DNA of 64,000 nt from assembly GCF_000938305.1 (NCBI RefSeq), contig NZ_JYMT01000015.1, forward strand, positions 123,369 to 187,368. The letters run 5' to 3'. The translations under genes and the position numbers were made by a program. Shown in pieces: positions 47,380 to 56,790 of the stretch. The DNA is from Bradyrhizobium sp. LTSP885 (GTDB taxonomy: Bacteria; Pseudomonadota; Alphaproteobacteria; Rhizobiales; Xanthobacteraceae). Positions within the stretch are counted from its first letter, which is position 1. Every line of letters begins with the position of its first letter. A model generated the notes under the pieces. That model was not told where the DNA came from and made no database searches. It saw nothing but the letters and a program-made list of their open reading frames with translations.

Positions 47380-48684
47380 ATGACCGACTTCTCCCCCCGT
47401 GAAATTGTTTCCGAACTCGACCGCTTCATCGTCGGCCAGGCCGATGCCAAGCGCGCCGTATCGATCGCGCTGCGCAACCGCTGGCGACGGCTGCAGCTCG
47501 CCGGTTCCCTGCGCGAGGAGGTTCTGCCCAAGAACATCCTGATGATCGGGCCGACCGGCGTCGGCAAGACCGAGATCGCACGGCGGCTGGCCAAGCTTGC
47601 GGCCGCCCCCTTCCTCAAGGTCGAAGCCACCAAGTTCACCGAGGTCGGCTATGTCGGCCGCGACGTCGAGCAGATCATCCGCGATCTCGTCGAGGTCGCG
47701 ATCGCACAAGTGCGCGAGCGCAAGCGCAAGGACGTGCAGGCCCGTGCCCAGCTCGCCGCCGAGGAGCGCGTGCTGGATGCGCTGGTCGGCGCGAGCTCAA
47801 GCGCCGCGACGCGCGACTCGTTCCGCAAGAAGCTGCGCGCCGGCGAACTCAACGACAAGGAAATCGAAATCGAGACCCAGTCATCCGGCGGCGGCTTCCC
47901 GATGTTCGAAATTCCCGGCATGCCCGGCGCCCAGATGGGTGCGGTCTCGCTCGGCGATATCTTCGGCAAGATGGGCGGGCGCAGCAAGACCCGCCGCCTG
48001 ACGGTCGAAAGCTCGCACGAGATCCTCATCAACGAGGAATCCGACAAGATGCTCGACACCGAGCAGCTGGTGCAGGAAGCGATCAGCGCGGTCGAGAACA
48101 ACGGCATCGTGTTCCTCGACGAGATCGACAAGATCTGCGTCGGCGAGAACCGCCAGGGCGGCGACGTCTCGCGCGAAGGCGTGCAGCGCGATTTGCTGCC
48201 GCTGATCGAGGGCACCACTGTTACCACCAAGCACGGCGCAGTGAAAACCGACCACATCCTGTTCATCGCCTCGGGCGCGTTCCATATCGCAAAGCCGTCG
48301 GACCTGTTGCCCGAGCTGCAGGGCCGGCTGCCGATCCGCGTCGAGCTGCAGGCGCTGACCCGCGACGACATGCGCCGGATCCTGACCGAGCCCGAGGCGT
48401 CGCTGATCAAGCAATATGTCGCGCTGCTGCAGACCGAGGGCGTAACCCTCGACATCACCGACGGCGCGATCGACGCACTGGCCGACGTCGCGGTCGCCGT
48501 CAATTCAACGGTCGAGAACATCGGCGCGCGACGGCTGCAAACGGTGATGGAGCGCGTGCTGGACGAAATCTCCTTCACGGCTCCCGACCGCAATGGCGAG
48601 ACCATCCAGGTCGACGCTGACTATGTGACCAAGCATGTCGGCGATCTCGCCAAGAACGCGGATCTGAGCCGGTTTATTTTGTAG
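47380..48684 (+). CDS. hslU: ATP-dependent protease ATPase subunit HslU
   Basis: A 434-residue AAA+ unfoldase. [29 protein letters not shown] is the family start (core [12 protein letters not shown]), the Walker A is [14 protein letters not shown], Walker [11 protein letters not shown], and the C-terminus ends LSRFIL, needed to activate HslV. The inserted I-domain spans about residues 110-230. It is 63 bases downstream of the GNAT gene. Confidence 0.97.
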   Translation: MTDFSPREIVSELDRFIVGQADAKRAVSIALRNRWRRLQLAGSLREEVLPKNILMIGPTGVGKTEIARRLAKLAAAPFLKVEATKFTEVGYVGRDVEQIIRDLVEVAIAQVRERKRKDVQARAQLAAEERVLDALVGASSSAATRDSFRKKLRAGELNDKEIEIETQSSGGGFPMFEIPGMPGAQMGAVSLGDIFGKMGGRSKTRRLTVESSHEILINEESDKMLDTEQLVQEAISAVENNGIVFLDEIDKICVGENRQGGDVSREGVQRDLLPLIEGTTVTTKHGAVKTDHILFIASGAFHIAKPSDLLPELQGRLPIRVELQALTRDDMRRILTEPEASLIKQYVALLQTEGVTLDITDGAIDALADVAVAVNSTVENIGARRLQTVMERVLDEISFTAPDRNGETIQVDADYVTKHVGDLAKNADLSRFIL

Positions 48685-48701
48685 GCGTTTTAGCTAAGAT
48701 T

Positions 48702-48868
48702 GTCGTCCCTGCGAAAGCAGGGACCCATAACCACCGGCGACCATTGTTGAAGCAAGTAGCAGCCCCAGCCTTCGCCAAACGGAAGCCGGTGGTTATGGGT
48801 CCCGGCTCGCGCGGAGTTTATCATCGGGCGGCGCTTCGCGCCGACCCGGTGGCTTGGCCGGGACGACG
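48702..48868. repeat. Intergenic inverted repeat, family D
   Basis: A perfect 19-bp inverted repeat (48720-48738 with 48785-48803, core CCCATAACCACCGGC) flanked by GTCGTCCCTGCGAAAGCAGGG, whose inner part is itself a hairpin. Such GGTTATGGGTCCC elements look like dispersed MITE- or REP-like sequences. It fills the gap between hslU and the membrane protein gene. Confidence 0.7.
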
Positions 48869-49999
48869 ATGAACTTGAATTCGCGATTCTGGCAAAACCC
48901 CTGGCGCTTGATGCTTGTCGTCAATGCCGCCGTGCTGGTCGGGGTGTTGCTCGTCAAGATCAGACTGCCGCCCTACGTTCCCTACATCCACCTGCTGGTC
49001 GACTATCACTATGGCTTCACCAAGCGCGCGCTGATCGGCGCGATCGTCTCGCTGTTCACCGACAAGGTGCCGGTGTGGCTGGTGTTCGCGCTGGCCGGCG
49101 CGATCTGGCTGATCACGCTCGGCCTGTTCATCAAGCTGTTTCGCCGCACGTTCGGATTCGACGACGCGCATTGGCCGCTGTTCGTCTTCATTGCGGGATC
49201 GCCGTTCTTCCTGAAGAATTTCATGCACACGCTCGGCCATTTCGACATCTATGGCTGCGCGCTGGCGATCGTGCTGCTGCTGATCCCGGCGCGTTCAATC
49301 GCTTACGTGTTCGTGGCCGCGGTTTTCTCGATCGTGCTGATCCTGATCCACCACATCTTTGTTCTGATGTACGTGCCGACCATTGCGGCTATCGTCGTAC
49401 TGCGGTTCTACCTGGTGCGAGGCGTAACGCCGCGGAATGCGGTCGCCGGGATCGCGGCGCTTGCCGCGGTCGGCCTCCTCTTCCTGGTCGCGCAATTCGC
49501 CGGCACGGTGGATGTGCCCTATGACGAATTCCTTCGTCATCTGCAGAGCCGGATGGCCGATCCGTCGCGGACCGATCTGCTTCAGTTCGGCTACATCTGG
49601 TACCAACCGTTGTCGAAGGAGATCGCCGACACCTGGGCTCGCATGCCCTCGAATATCCTGGGCATCCCGGTATTCGCGCTGCTGATCTGGCTGCACACGC
49701 CGCTCTGGCGCTATTTTGCGCGGCTGATCGGCGCGCTCGGAAGCGAGCTGCACCGCCGGATCGTGATATCAGCAATCATCATGATCAGCGCCGGCTATCT
49801 CGTCATGTTCGCGATCGTGTTCGACTACTCGCGCTGGATTTCGAACTGGGCCGTCTGCATGTTCCTGATGCTGCACGCGGTGAAGATGCTGCCGGCGTCG
49901 AAGGATGTCCCGCTGATTCCGTCGGATGATCGCAAGACGACGATATCAGGCTGGATCGTCACGCTGATCCCGCGCGTCGGGATCGTGCGGCCATTCTAA
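48869..49999 (+). CDS. Polytopic membrane protein of unknown function
   Basis: About 376 residues with eight or nine hydrophobic helices and many aromatic residues between them (for example GSPFFLKNFMHTLGHFDIYG and FDYSRWISNWAV). The architecture recalls glycosyltransferase-like or O-antigen-related membrane proteins, but no motif supports a specific call. ATG at 48869 is chosen; a TTG five codons upstream is possible. It sits after the family D repeat and its end overlaps the convergent Smr gene by four bases. Confidence 0.75.
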   Translation: MNLNSRFWQNPWRLMLVVNAAVLVGVLLVKIRLPPYVPYIHLLVDYHYGFTKRALIGAIVSLFTDKVPVWLVFALAGAIWLITLGLFIKLFRRTFGFDDAHWPLFVFIAGSPFFLKNFMHTLGHFDIYGCALAIVLLLIPARSIAYVFVAAVFSIVLILIHHIFVLMYVPTIAAIVVLRFYLVRGVTPRNAVAGIAALAAVGLLFLVAQFAGTVDVPYDEFLRHLQSRMADPSRTDLLQFGYIWYQPLSKEIADTWARMPSNILGIPVFALLIWLHTPLWRYFARLIGALGSELHRRIVISAIIMISAGYLVMFAIVFDYSRWISNWAVCMFLMLHAVKMLPASKDVPLIPSDDRKTTISGWIVTLIPRVGIVRPF

Positions 50000-50604
50000 C
50001 GGCGAACGCGCCGGACCCGCACATAGAGCGCGCCCTCGCCGCCATGGCCGATATGGGCCTGCTCGAAGCCCACGACCAGCGAGCGGAATTCCGGGAGGCT
50101 GAGCCATTCCGGCACCTGGCGCCGCAACACGCCGCGCTCGGACTCCGGACCGGCAACTTTGCCCTTGCCGGTGATGACGAGCACAAAGGTCAGTCCGTCG
50201 CTATGGGCGCGTTGCAGGAAGGTGAACAGCACCCGATGCGCGCGTATTTGCGTCATGCCGTGCAGATCGAGCCGCGCATCGATCTCCTGCTTTCCCCGCG
50301 ACAGTTTGGCGCGATCGCGGCGACCGATCGGCGCCAGCGGTGGCATTTGCGGCCGCGGTGCCGGCGCGGCCTTCACAGGCGCTGCGGGCTTGATTGGAAC
50401 AGGCTTGATCGGTCCAGGCTTGGCCGCAATGTGAGGCGTGCCCGGATCGTGAGCGGTCGCGTGCGCTTTCGCCACTGTCGGCTTCTTGCGTAGCGGCTTG
50501 ACCTGCTTCGCTACGCTTTCCCACAGCGCGCGCTCCTCCTCGCTCAGCGCGCGCTTGCGCCGCGACGGTGCGGTAAGATCTGGAAGCGGCGCGGGGCGTT
50601 TCAT
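49996..50604 (-). CDS. Smr/MutS2-type endonuclease domain protein
   Basis: A 202-residue protein: a basic, Pro/Ala-rich N-terminal region and a C-terminal Smr domain with DARLDLHGMTQIRAH and FVLVITGKGKVAGPESERGVLRR, the LDLHG and (H/T)GxG motifs of the family. Smr proteins nick DNA or RNA, including stalled ribosomal mRNA. The ATG overlaps the mltA stop as ATGA, so the two are coupled. Confidence 0.92.
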   Translation of the reverse strand: MKRPAPLPDLTAPSRRKRALSEEERALWESVAKQVKPLRKKPTVAKAHATAHDPGTPHIAAKPGPIKPVPIKPAAPVKAAPAPRPQMPPLAPIGRRDRAKLSRGKQEIDARLDLHGMTQIRAHRVLFTFLQRAHSDGLTFVLVITGKGKVAGPESERGVLRRQVPEWLSLPEFRSLVVGFEQAHIGHGGEGALYVRVRRVRR

Positions 50605-52181
50605 TTGTAGCGGTGATGCCGATAGCGCCGGGTGCGCCGCTGCTCCGGTGGTTGCGGGATGTTGGGCCGGGCCTCCGGCAGCGGCACCGCTTGTGCCACA
50701 GGCGCGGCTTGCGCGACCGGAGCCGTCGCAGCAGGCGCCGGGGGCGTGGCGGGCGCGGTGTCCTTGGTGGCACTCTTGGCTGCCGGCGCAACCGGCACAT
50801 CGGCAGGCTTCGCCGTCGGCTGCGGATCGGTCTGTGGAAATAGCTTTGCGATTTTGGCCGACGGCCGCTCGTCCGGCACCGGCAGCTTGCGGCCGCGGGC
50901 GATGGGATCGAGGCCCTTCGGCACCAGCATGACGAACTGCATATTGTGCCGCAGCCGGCCCGACACCTTTCCGGCGTCCGCGCCTGCGCCGAAATAGAGA
51001 TCGGCGCGTGCCGGGCCGACGATCGCAGAGCCGGTGTCCTGTGCGATCATCAGCCGGTGGAACGGCGTTTTCGACTGCTCGGATTCGATCGGCAGCTCGC
51101 CTTCGATGAAGAACGGCGTGCCATAGACATGCAGCGCCTTGTCGACGGCGATCGAGCGCCCCGGCGTCAGCGGCACGCCCTGCGCGCCGACGGCTTCGTC
51201 CTTGTCGGATAGCGGAACTTCGCGGAAGAAAACGTAGGAGCGGTTCTGCCGCCGCAGCTCCTTCGCGCCATCAGGGTTCTGGTCCATCCACTCCCTGATC
51301 TTCTGCATCGACATCTGGTCCTTCGGGATGATGCCGCGATCGATCAGGACGCGTCCGACCGCCGTATAGGGATAGCCGTTATGTGCGTCGTAATTGATGC
51401 GCAGCGTGGCGCCGTCCGGAAGCTTGATCCGCGCCGAGCCCTGGATCTGCGCGAACAGCAGATCGGTCGAGCTCTTCAGCCATGCGATCTCCAGCCCGCG
51501 GCCGGCGATCGCACCATCCTCGATCGCGGCACGGTCGTAATAGGGCACGAGCTTGCGCCGTCCGATCTTGCGGAACACCTGGCCGCCGTTGGGCAGGCCG
51601 GTCGAATTCTGCGTCTTGCCGCGCACGAACAGGTTGGACGGGCGGCGATAGACCGGGACGTTGTAGACGTCGGTCTGCGTCCTGGAGCCGTCGAGTACCG
51701 GCTCGTAATAGCCGGTGACGAAGCCCGCATCCTCGCCGAGCCGCGAGATGCGCAAGGGAACGAAGTTCTGCTCGAAGAAATCCTTCGCCTTGGCGGTGTC
51801 GGCGAGCTCGAGGCCCTTGGCGATCCGGCAGGGGTCACGCAGCGAGCTGCCGAGCGCCTTGGAGTCCGGCGGCACGCCCTGCTGGGCCGCGATCGGCTTG
51901 CAGCTCGTTCGAAACGCCTTGTAGGCAGCAAGATGGTCGTCGTCGTTCCAGCCGGGGATACTGGCCCAGGTCAGCGGCTCATACTGGCTGCCGTTGACCT
52001 GCAACGGCAATTCCAGATTGGGATAGGGAATCTGTCGCGCATGGTCGTGTGGCGGTGGCGCGTGCCGGTGAAATCTGTAGCGCGCGGCTATAGCCGCCGT
52101 CGAACATAGAATCGCCAATGCGCAACACGCTATGGCGAGGCGCCCATAACTGAGATGTTTAGTGAGCGCTTCCAGTACCAA
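50601..52181 (-). CDS. mltA: Membrane-bound lytic transglycosylase MltA
   Basis: A 526-residue murein hydrolase. An N-terminal helix (LAIACCALAILCSTAAIAA) anchors or exports it; the MltA domain includes FVTGYYEPVLDGSRTQT and LFAQIQGSARIKLPDG, and the 3D domain ends DTGSAIVGPARADLYFGAG with the catalytic Asp. The Pro/Ala-rich C-terminal tail is long. No ATG is available; TTG at 52181 keeps the signal and has GGAAG upstream. Its start lies 23 bases inside the Tim44-like gene. Confidence 0.92.
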   Translation of the reverse strand: MVLEALTKHLSYGRLAIACCALAILCSTAAIAARYRFHRHAPPPHDHARQIPYPNLELPLQVNGSQYEPLTWASIPGWNDDDHLAAYKAFRTSCKPIAAQQGVPPDSKALGSSLRDPCRIAKGLELADTAKAKDFFEQNFVPLRISRLGEDAGFVTGYYEPVLDGSRTQTDVYNVPVYRRPSNLFVRGKTQNSTGLPNGGQVFRKIGRRKLVPYYDRAAIEDGAIAGRGLEIAWLKSSTDLLFAQIQGSARIKLPDGATLRINYDAHNGYPYTAVGRVLIDRGIIPKDQMSMQKIREWMDQNPDGAKELRRQNRSYVFFREVPLSDKDEAVGAQGVPLTPGRSIAVDKALHVYGTPFFIEGELPIESEQSKTPFHRLMIAQDTGSAIVGPARADLYFGAGADAGKVSGRLRHNMQFVMLVPKGLDPIARGRKLPVPDERPSAKIAKLFPQTDPQPTAKPADVPVAPAAKSATKDTAPATPPAPAATAPVAQAAPVAQAVPLPEARPNIPQPPEQRRTRRYRHHRYK

Positions 52182-52863
52182 CCAGCTTCCAGTTCGGATC
52201 GCGGGACGTCGCGTCGCGGGCGAATGACCAGACGTCGGTGATATCGGCCACCTTGTCCGGACTGCCGTCGACGATCGTGCCCGCCTTGTCGCGCGTGACC
52301 GAGATCATCTGCGACACGAAGCGGACGGTCAGCTGGGCCGAACGGTCGCGCGTCTCCGCATTGACGATCTCAGCCTTGTCGATCGAGACGAACCGCGTCT
52401 CGGTCTTCTGCTCATGCTTTTCGCGATCCTTGATCGCGGTATCGAAGCTTTCATAGACCTCGGGCGACAACAAATCCTTCAACGCGCGGCGATCGCCATT
52501 GGCAAAGGCCAGCACGATCATTTCGTAGGCTGAGCGCGCGCCGGACAGGAAATGCCGCGGATCGAAAGACGTGTCCTGGGCGACCAACGCATCGAGGCCC
52601 TGCGCCAGCGGCGTGCCCGGCTCGGCAAGACCCTTCCAGCGATCCGACGGTTCGGTCGGCCCGGCGGGCGGCGCCACGGTCGGCTGATCGATCACCGAGC
52701 CCGGAATCGGGACAACATTATTATCCTGACTGCGCTGCAAGACACTGGGTGCAGCGCGATCATAGGGCGGCCGCTCGCTTCCGGTGCGCTGTCCGAGGAC
52801 GCTGCGCAGACGCAGGAAAATGAACACAGCCAGCGCCAGGAAGATGATGGTGTAGATATCCAC
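52159..52863 (-). CDS. Tim44-like domain protein (TimA-type)
   Basis: A 234-residue protein: one N-terminal helix (VDIYTIIFLALAVFIFLRL, the family's usual start), a Pro-rich linker, and a C-terminal Tim44-like domain (FANGDRRALKDLLSPEVYESF, SIDKAEIVNAETRDRSAQLTVRF in part). The GTG at 52863 gives the conserved MDIYTIIF start; the upstream open frame is not conserved. Mitochondrial Tim44 tethers import motors; the bacterial role is envelope-related. It is followed by mltA and Smr in one operon and diverges from secB. Confidence 0.88.
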   Translation of the reverse strand: MDIYTIIFLALAVFIFLRLRSVLGQRTGSERPPYDRAAPSVLQRSQDNNVVPIPGSVIDQPTVAPPAGPTEPSDRWKGLAEPGTPLAQGLDALVAQDTSFDPRHFLSGARSAYEMIVLAFANGDRRALKDLLSPEVYESFDTAIKDREKHEQKTETRFVSIDKAEIVNAETRDRSAQLTVRFVSQMISVTRDKAGTIVDGSPDKVADITDVWSFARDATSRDPNWKLVGTGSAH

Positions 52864-53260
52864 GTGGAATTCGCTTTCTGGTCTCTGCCGGCAACGGGCC
52901 GGCCGTACAAAGCGTTCCCGGTCGGGAACGGCAGAGATTACATCACGGATTAGGTCCGCTGCATCTAGGCACGAAACTATGCCCGGCCAATGGCGCTTTT
53001 TGGCACGGGCAATTGTAGCGCGTTTTGCCGGCGGGGGGAAACCCGTTCCTGCCCGGAAATCGCGCATATTCAATAATTTAGGAACCCGTTAAGGGATAAG
53101 GCAGATGCGCTCGCCAGCTGCCATATGGCAATAATCTGCGGCGCGCCGTCCTTGTGGACCGAGCCGAGCCTATGATAGCCACTCGGCCGGCATTCCAACA
53201 CCCTAACGCGTGGCTTCGGACATTAGCCCGTCCATCGAGCGCCGCTTGTGGAGATATTTC
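52864..53260. other. Divergent promoter region between the Tim44-like and secB genes
   Basis: No gene is supported in this stretch of about 400 bases. It contains two dyads (GTTCCCGGTCGGGAAC at about 52913-52928 and a GC-rich one near 52870-52890), and TATGAT at about 53172-53177 that could be a -10 element for secB. Confidence 0.4.
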
Positions 53261-53749
53261 ATGACCAATGGCAACGGCGTACCCGTCGAACCGGCCCCGC
53301 CCCAGCTCAACGTGCTGGCGCAATACACCAAGGATCTTTCGTTCGAGAACCCGAACGCGCCCGCCTCGCTCGGCCAGCAGCAGCAGCAGCCGGCGATCAA
53401 CATCCAGATCAACGTCTCGGCCAACAACCTCTCGGAAAACGAGTTCGAGGTGATCTTGTCGATCGAGGGCAAGGCTGAAAGCGCCGGCAAGGTGATCTTC
53501 AGCTTCGACCTCGCCTATGCCGGCGTGTTCCGGATCGCCAATGTTCCGAAGGAACACCTGCACCAGCTGGTCATGATCGAGTGCCCGCGGCTGCTGTTCC
53601 CGTTCGCGCGCGAGATCGTGGCGACCGCAGTCCGCGACGGCGGCTTCCCGCCCCTGATGCTCGATCCGGTCGATTTCGTCGGTCTCTACCGGCAAAACAT
53701 GGAGCGGCAGGCTGCCGCGCAGGCCGCCTCCGGCATCAAGCCGAGCTGA
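53261..53749 (+). CDS. secB: Protein-export chaperone SecB
   Basis: A 162-residue tetrameric chaperone that keeps preproteins unfolded for Sec[60 protein letters not shown] and [17 protein letters not shown] are in the expected order. A GGAG site at 53251-53254 precedes the ATG at 53261; an ATG 51 bases upstream is less likely. Confidence 0.96.
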   Translation: MTNGNGVPVEPAPPQLNVLAQYTKDLSFENPNAPASLGQQQQQPAINIQINVSANNLSENEFEVILSIEGKAESAGKVIFSFDLAYAGVFRIANVPKEHLHQLVMIECPRLLFPFAREIVATAVRDGGFPPLMLDPVDFVGLYRQNMERQAAAQAASGIKPS

Positions 53750-53783
53750 TCCGAGCAATTCCAGGAAAAGCGACCAGAGCACT

Positions 53784-53879
53784 TTCGGTTCTGATTGAAT
53801 CAGAACCGAAGCTCTGGATTCTGGTTTTGACGCGTTTTCTTGACGCGAACCGGTGTCCACTTCGCTCGAAAACGCTCTA
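53784..53879. repeat. Intergenic repeat, family C copy 3 with adjacent palindrome
   Basis: A perfect 13-bp inverted repeat TTCGGTTCTGATT / AATCAGAACCGAA with a one-base centre (53784-53810), followed at 53830-53879 by ACGCGTTTTCTTGACGCGAA-type sequence and CTTCGCTCGAAAACGCTCT, identical to the right end of the element at 25690-25759. It fills the secB-dnaQ gap. Confidence 0.7.
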
Positions 53880-53922
53880 GGTCAACGAATTCGGCTCTGA
53901 TCCAATCAGGGCCGAAACGCTT

Positions 53923-54642
53923 CTAGGCGGCCGGTGCCGCCGCCGGCGTCGGCGGCAAATAGTCGTTCCAGATCGGTTTGTCACCCAGGGTCGCGACAAA
54001 GGCCCGGTGCTCCCCGCGATCCACGTCGCTGACACGCGCATCCAGCGGAGTCTCGCGCTGCCGCCGCGGCGTGTCGCCAAAGCTGCCCGCACGTGTATCC
54101 GATGTCTCCGAAGCCAGGATGAGCTGCGACTGCCGCGCCCCGATCAGGTCGATATAGACCTCGGCGAGCAGCTCGGCGTCGAGCAGCGCGCCGTGCTTGG
54201 TCCGGCGCGAATTATCGATCGAATAGCGCGAGCAGAGATCGTCGAGCCGGTTCGACACGCCGGGATGCTTGCGGCGCGCCAGGAGCAGCGTATCGACCAG
54301 GCGGTCCTTTGGAACGACCGGCCGCTTGATGCGATCGAGCTCGGCATTGATGAAGCCGATGTCGAACGACGCGTTGTGGATCACCAGCGGCGTGTCGCCG
54401 ATGAAGGCCAGGAACTCGTCGACCACCTCGCGAAACAGCGGCTTGCTGGCCAGGAACTCGGTCGACAGGCCGTGCACGGCAAACGCCTCGGCCGGCATGT
54501 CGCGCTCGGGATTGATGTAGACGTGATAGGTCTGCCCGGTCGCCATGCGGTTGAACATCTCGACGCAGCCGATCTCGACCAGCCGGTCGCCGCGCAGCGG
54601 ATCAAGGCCGGTGGTTTCGGTATCGAGAACGATTTCACGCAT
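53923..54642 (-). CDS. dnaQ: DNA polymerase III epsilon subunit (3'-5' exonuclease)
   Basis: A 239-residue DEDDh proofreading exonuclease. Motif I is VLDTETTGLDPLRGDRL, motif II HNASFDIGFINAEL, and motif III HGALLDAELLAEVYIDL with the catalytic His. It ends in a short Pro/Ala tail that may bind the clamp or alpha subunit. It is divergent from nothing nearby; coaE lies 27 bases upstream on the same strand. Confidence 0.95.
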   Translation of the reverse strand: MREIVLDTETTGLDPLRGDRLVEIGCVEMFNRMATGQTYHVYINPERDMPAEAFAVHGLSTEFLASKPLFREVVDEFLAFIGDTPLVIHNASFDIGFINAELDRIKRPVVPKDRLVDTLLLARRKHPGVSNRLDDLCSRYSIDNSRRTKHGALLDAELLAEVYIDLIGARQSQLILASETSDTRAGSFGDTPRRQRETPLDARVSDVDRGEHRAFVATLGDKPIWNDYLPPTPAAAPAA

Positions 54643-54669
54643 GAGGCAAGGGACCGGAAAAGCGGCGAA

Positions 54670-55269
54670 TCAGGTGCGCCGCTTCGGCATCTTAACGACC
54701 TCGCCCAGAATGTCGTGGATACGCGTGCGCACCGGATCAAGTCCGTACGAGGTATCCACTATGAAATCCGCCCGCTTGCGCTTTTCGGCGTCCGGCATCT
54801 GCCGCGCGATAATGGCATCGAGTTTCTCGGCATCCATGGTACCTCGCGCCAGCACGCGCTCGCGCTGCAGTTCCGGCGATGTGGTGACGACGACGACCGC
54901 ATCGACACGTTTTTCCCCGCCGGTCTCGAACAATAGCGGCACGTCGACGACGACGACCGGCGCACCTGCGGCCTCCGCATCGGCGAAGAATGTCTGGCGT
55001 GACGCTCCGAGCATCGGATGCACGATCTGCTCGAGCTGCTTCATTGCAGCCGCATCGTGCACCACCCGCGCGGAAAGTTTCGCGCGGTCGACCTTGCCGT
55101 TTTCAGTGGTGCCAGGGAAGGCGGCCTCGATCGCTGGAGCCGCTTCGCCCTCATACAATTGATGCACGGCTGCATCGGCGTCATAGACCGGCACGCCGGC
55201 TTCCGCGAACAGTTTCGCGGTGGTGGATTTCCCCATCCCGATCGAGCCGGTCAGTCCCAGAATCAACAT
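54670..55269 (-). CDS. coaE: Dephospho-CoA kinase
   Basis: A 199-residue P-loop kinase for the last step of CoA synthesis. [17 protein letters not shown] is the Walker [15 protein letters not shown] and [14 protein letters not shown] the substrate motifs. With maf and dnaQ it is in the conserved maf-coaE-dnaQ order of alphaproteobacteria. Confidence 0.96.
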   Translation of the reverse strand: MLILGLTGSIGMGKSTTAKLFAEAGVPVYDADAAVHQLYEGEAAPAIEAAFPGTTENGKVDRAKLSARVVHDAAAMKQLEQIVHPMLGASRQTFFADAEAAGAPVVVVDVPLLFETGGEKRVDAVVVVTTSPELQRERVLARGTMDAEKLDAIIARQMPDAEKRKRADFIVDTSYGLDPVRTRIHDILGEVVKMPKRRT

Positions 55270-55337
55270 CGGATCAACATCGGATCAGCATCTTTCCGTC
55301 GCCAAATCTTTCTTAAGACTTGCCTTTCAGCGGTGTC

Positions 55338-55946
55338 TCACACTGCGAGCAGTTTCTCGCTTCGCAGGAACGCGAGCAGTGACAATAGCGGCAGGCCGAG
55401 AATGGTGAAATGGTCGCCCTCGATCCGCGCGAACAAATGCACCCCCGGGCCCTCGAGCTGATAAGCTCCAACGCTGGTCGTAACAACATCGCCGGCCTGG
55501 TCGAGATAGGCCTTGATCTGGTTTTCGGTCAACGGCCGCATCGTCATGCGCGCGACGCCGACATCCGAGAACAGGATCTTGCCATCCCGCGCCACCGCTA
55601 CGGCCGAATGCAGCTCATGGACCTGGCCTGCAAGCAAGCCCAGTTGCTCGGCGGCCTGAGCGCGTCCCGCTGGCTTGCTGAACATCCGTTGCCCCAACGC
55701 CAGCGTTTGGTCGGCCCCGACAACATATTGGCCTGGCTTCTGCCTGGATATGAACAGCGCCTTTTCGCACGCCAACAGCGATGCGATCTCGCCCGGTGCC
55801 GTGCGACCCGAGCTCTGTTGCACCGCGCGCTCGTCGATGTCGGCCGGCAGCGCCTCGACATCGAAGCCGGCATTCTCGAGCAGCATTTTTCGCGCCCGGC
55901 TTTGCGACGCCAGGATCAGTTTCTGTTGTCCACGCCAAATACTCAT
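55338..55946 (-). CDS. Maf-family nucleotide pyrophosphatase
   Basis: A 202-residue Maf/HAM1-like protein. LILASQSRARKMLLENAGFDVE is the start landmark, VVGADQTLALGQRMFSKP the central active-site region. Members hydrolyse dTTP/UTP or modified pyrimidine triphosphates and can affect septum formation. ATG at 55946 lies seven bases after the PPSR stop and is preferred to the longer frame. Confidence 0.92.
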   Translation of the reverse strand: MSIWRGQQKLILASQSRARKMLLENAGFDVEALPADIDERAVQQSSGRTAPGEIASLLACEKALFISRQKPGQYVVGADQTLALGQRMFSKPAGRAQAAEQLGLLAGQVHELHSAVAVARDGKILFSDVGVARMTMRPLTENQIKAYLDQAGDVVTTSVGAYQLEGPGVHLFARIEGDHFTILGLPLLSLLAFLRSEKLLAV

Positions 55947-55953
55947 GAAGCGA

Positions 55954-56790
55954 TCATTCCAGCGGCCGCGCGCGCTGGCGATCGGCATAGAGCTTCATGA
56001 TCGCCGCCGCCGTCTCTTCGATCGAGCGTCGTGTCACGTCGAGCAGCGCCCAATTGAATTTCGCGCTTAATCGCCGCGCAAAGGCGACTTCGTCGGCCAC
56101 TGCCTTCTTGTCGATATAGGTGTCGTTGTCGCGGTCACCCATGCTCAGCAGACGGTTCTGCCGGACCTGGATCAATCGCTCCGGCGTCGCATGCAGGCTG
56201 ACGACCAGCGGCTTCTTCAACGTCTCGAGCTGATGCGGCAGCGGAATGCCTGGCACCAACGGTACGTTCGCGGTGCGGATGCCGCGGTTGGCGAGATAGA
56301 TCGAGGTCGGCGTCTTCGACGTGCGGGACACGCCGACCAGGACGACATCCGCTTCCTCGAGGCCTTCGACCTGCTGGCCGTCGTCATGCATCATCGTGAA
56401 GTTCAGTGCGTCGATGCGGCGGAAATATTCCGCGTTGAGCACGTGCTGCGCACCAACGCGCCCCGTAGTCCCGGACCCCAGATACGCCTCGAACAATTGC
56501 ATCACCGGTCCGATGATCGACAGGCTCGGAACATTGATTTGCTTGCACTTGTCCTCGAGCCTGCCGACGAGGTCCTTTTCCAGCAGGGTGAACAGCACGA
56601 TGCCAGGTGATTCCTCGATCTCGTCCAGCACGCGATCGAGCTGCTTCTGGCTGCGCACCAGAGGATAGACGTGCTCGACTGCGGTGACGTTGGCGTACTG
56701 CGCAGCGACCGCGCGCGCGACGGTGATCAGCGTCTCGCCGGTCGAATCCGACACCAGATGCAGATGGAAATAGTTGGAGTTCGTGGGCAC
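55954..56790 (-). CDS. PEP synthase regulatory protein (PPSR / RP001-type, DUF299)
   Basis: A 278-residue bifunctional kinase/pyrophosphorylase that regulates pyruvate,water or pyruvate,phosphate dikinase by reversible phosphorylation. [14 protein letters not shown] opens the domain and the P-loop-like [21 protein letters not shown] gives GVSRTSKT. The GTG at 56790 is preceded by AGGGG and gives the typical length; the longer frame runs into the origin-like region. In Caulobacter and Rickettsia the homologue RP001 flanks the chromosome origin, which supports the oriC call next to it. Confidence 0.92.
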   Translation of the reverse strand: MPTNSNYFHLHLVSDSTGETLITVARAVAAQYANVTAVEHVYPLVRSQKQLDRVLDEIEESPGIVLFTLLEKDLVGRLEDKCKQINVPSLSIIGPVMQLFEAYLGSGTTGRVGAQHVLNAEYFRRIDALNFTMMHDDGQQVEGLEEADVVLVGVSRTSKTPTSIYLANRGIRTANVPLVPGIPLPHQLETLKKPLVVSLHATPERLIQVRQNRLLSMGDRDNDTYIDKKAVADEVAFARRLSAKFNWALLDVTRRSIEETAAAIMKLYADRQRARPLE

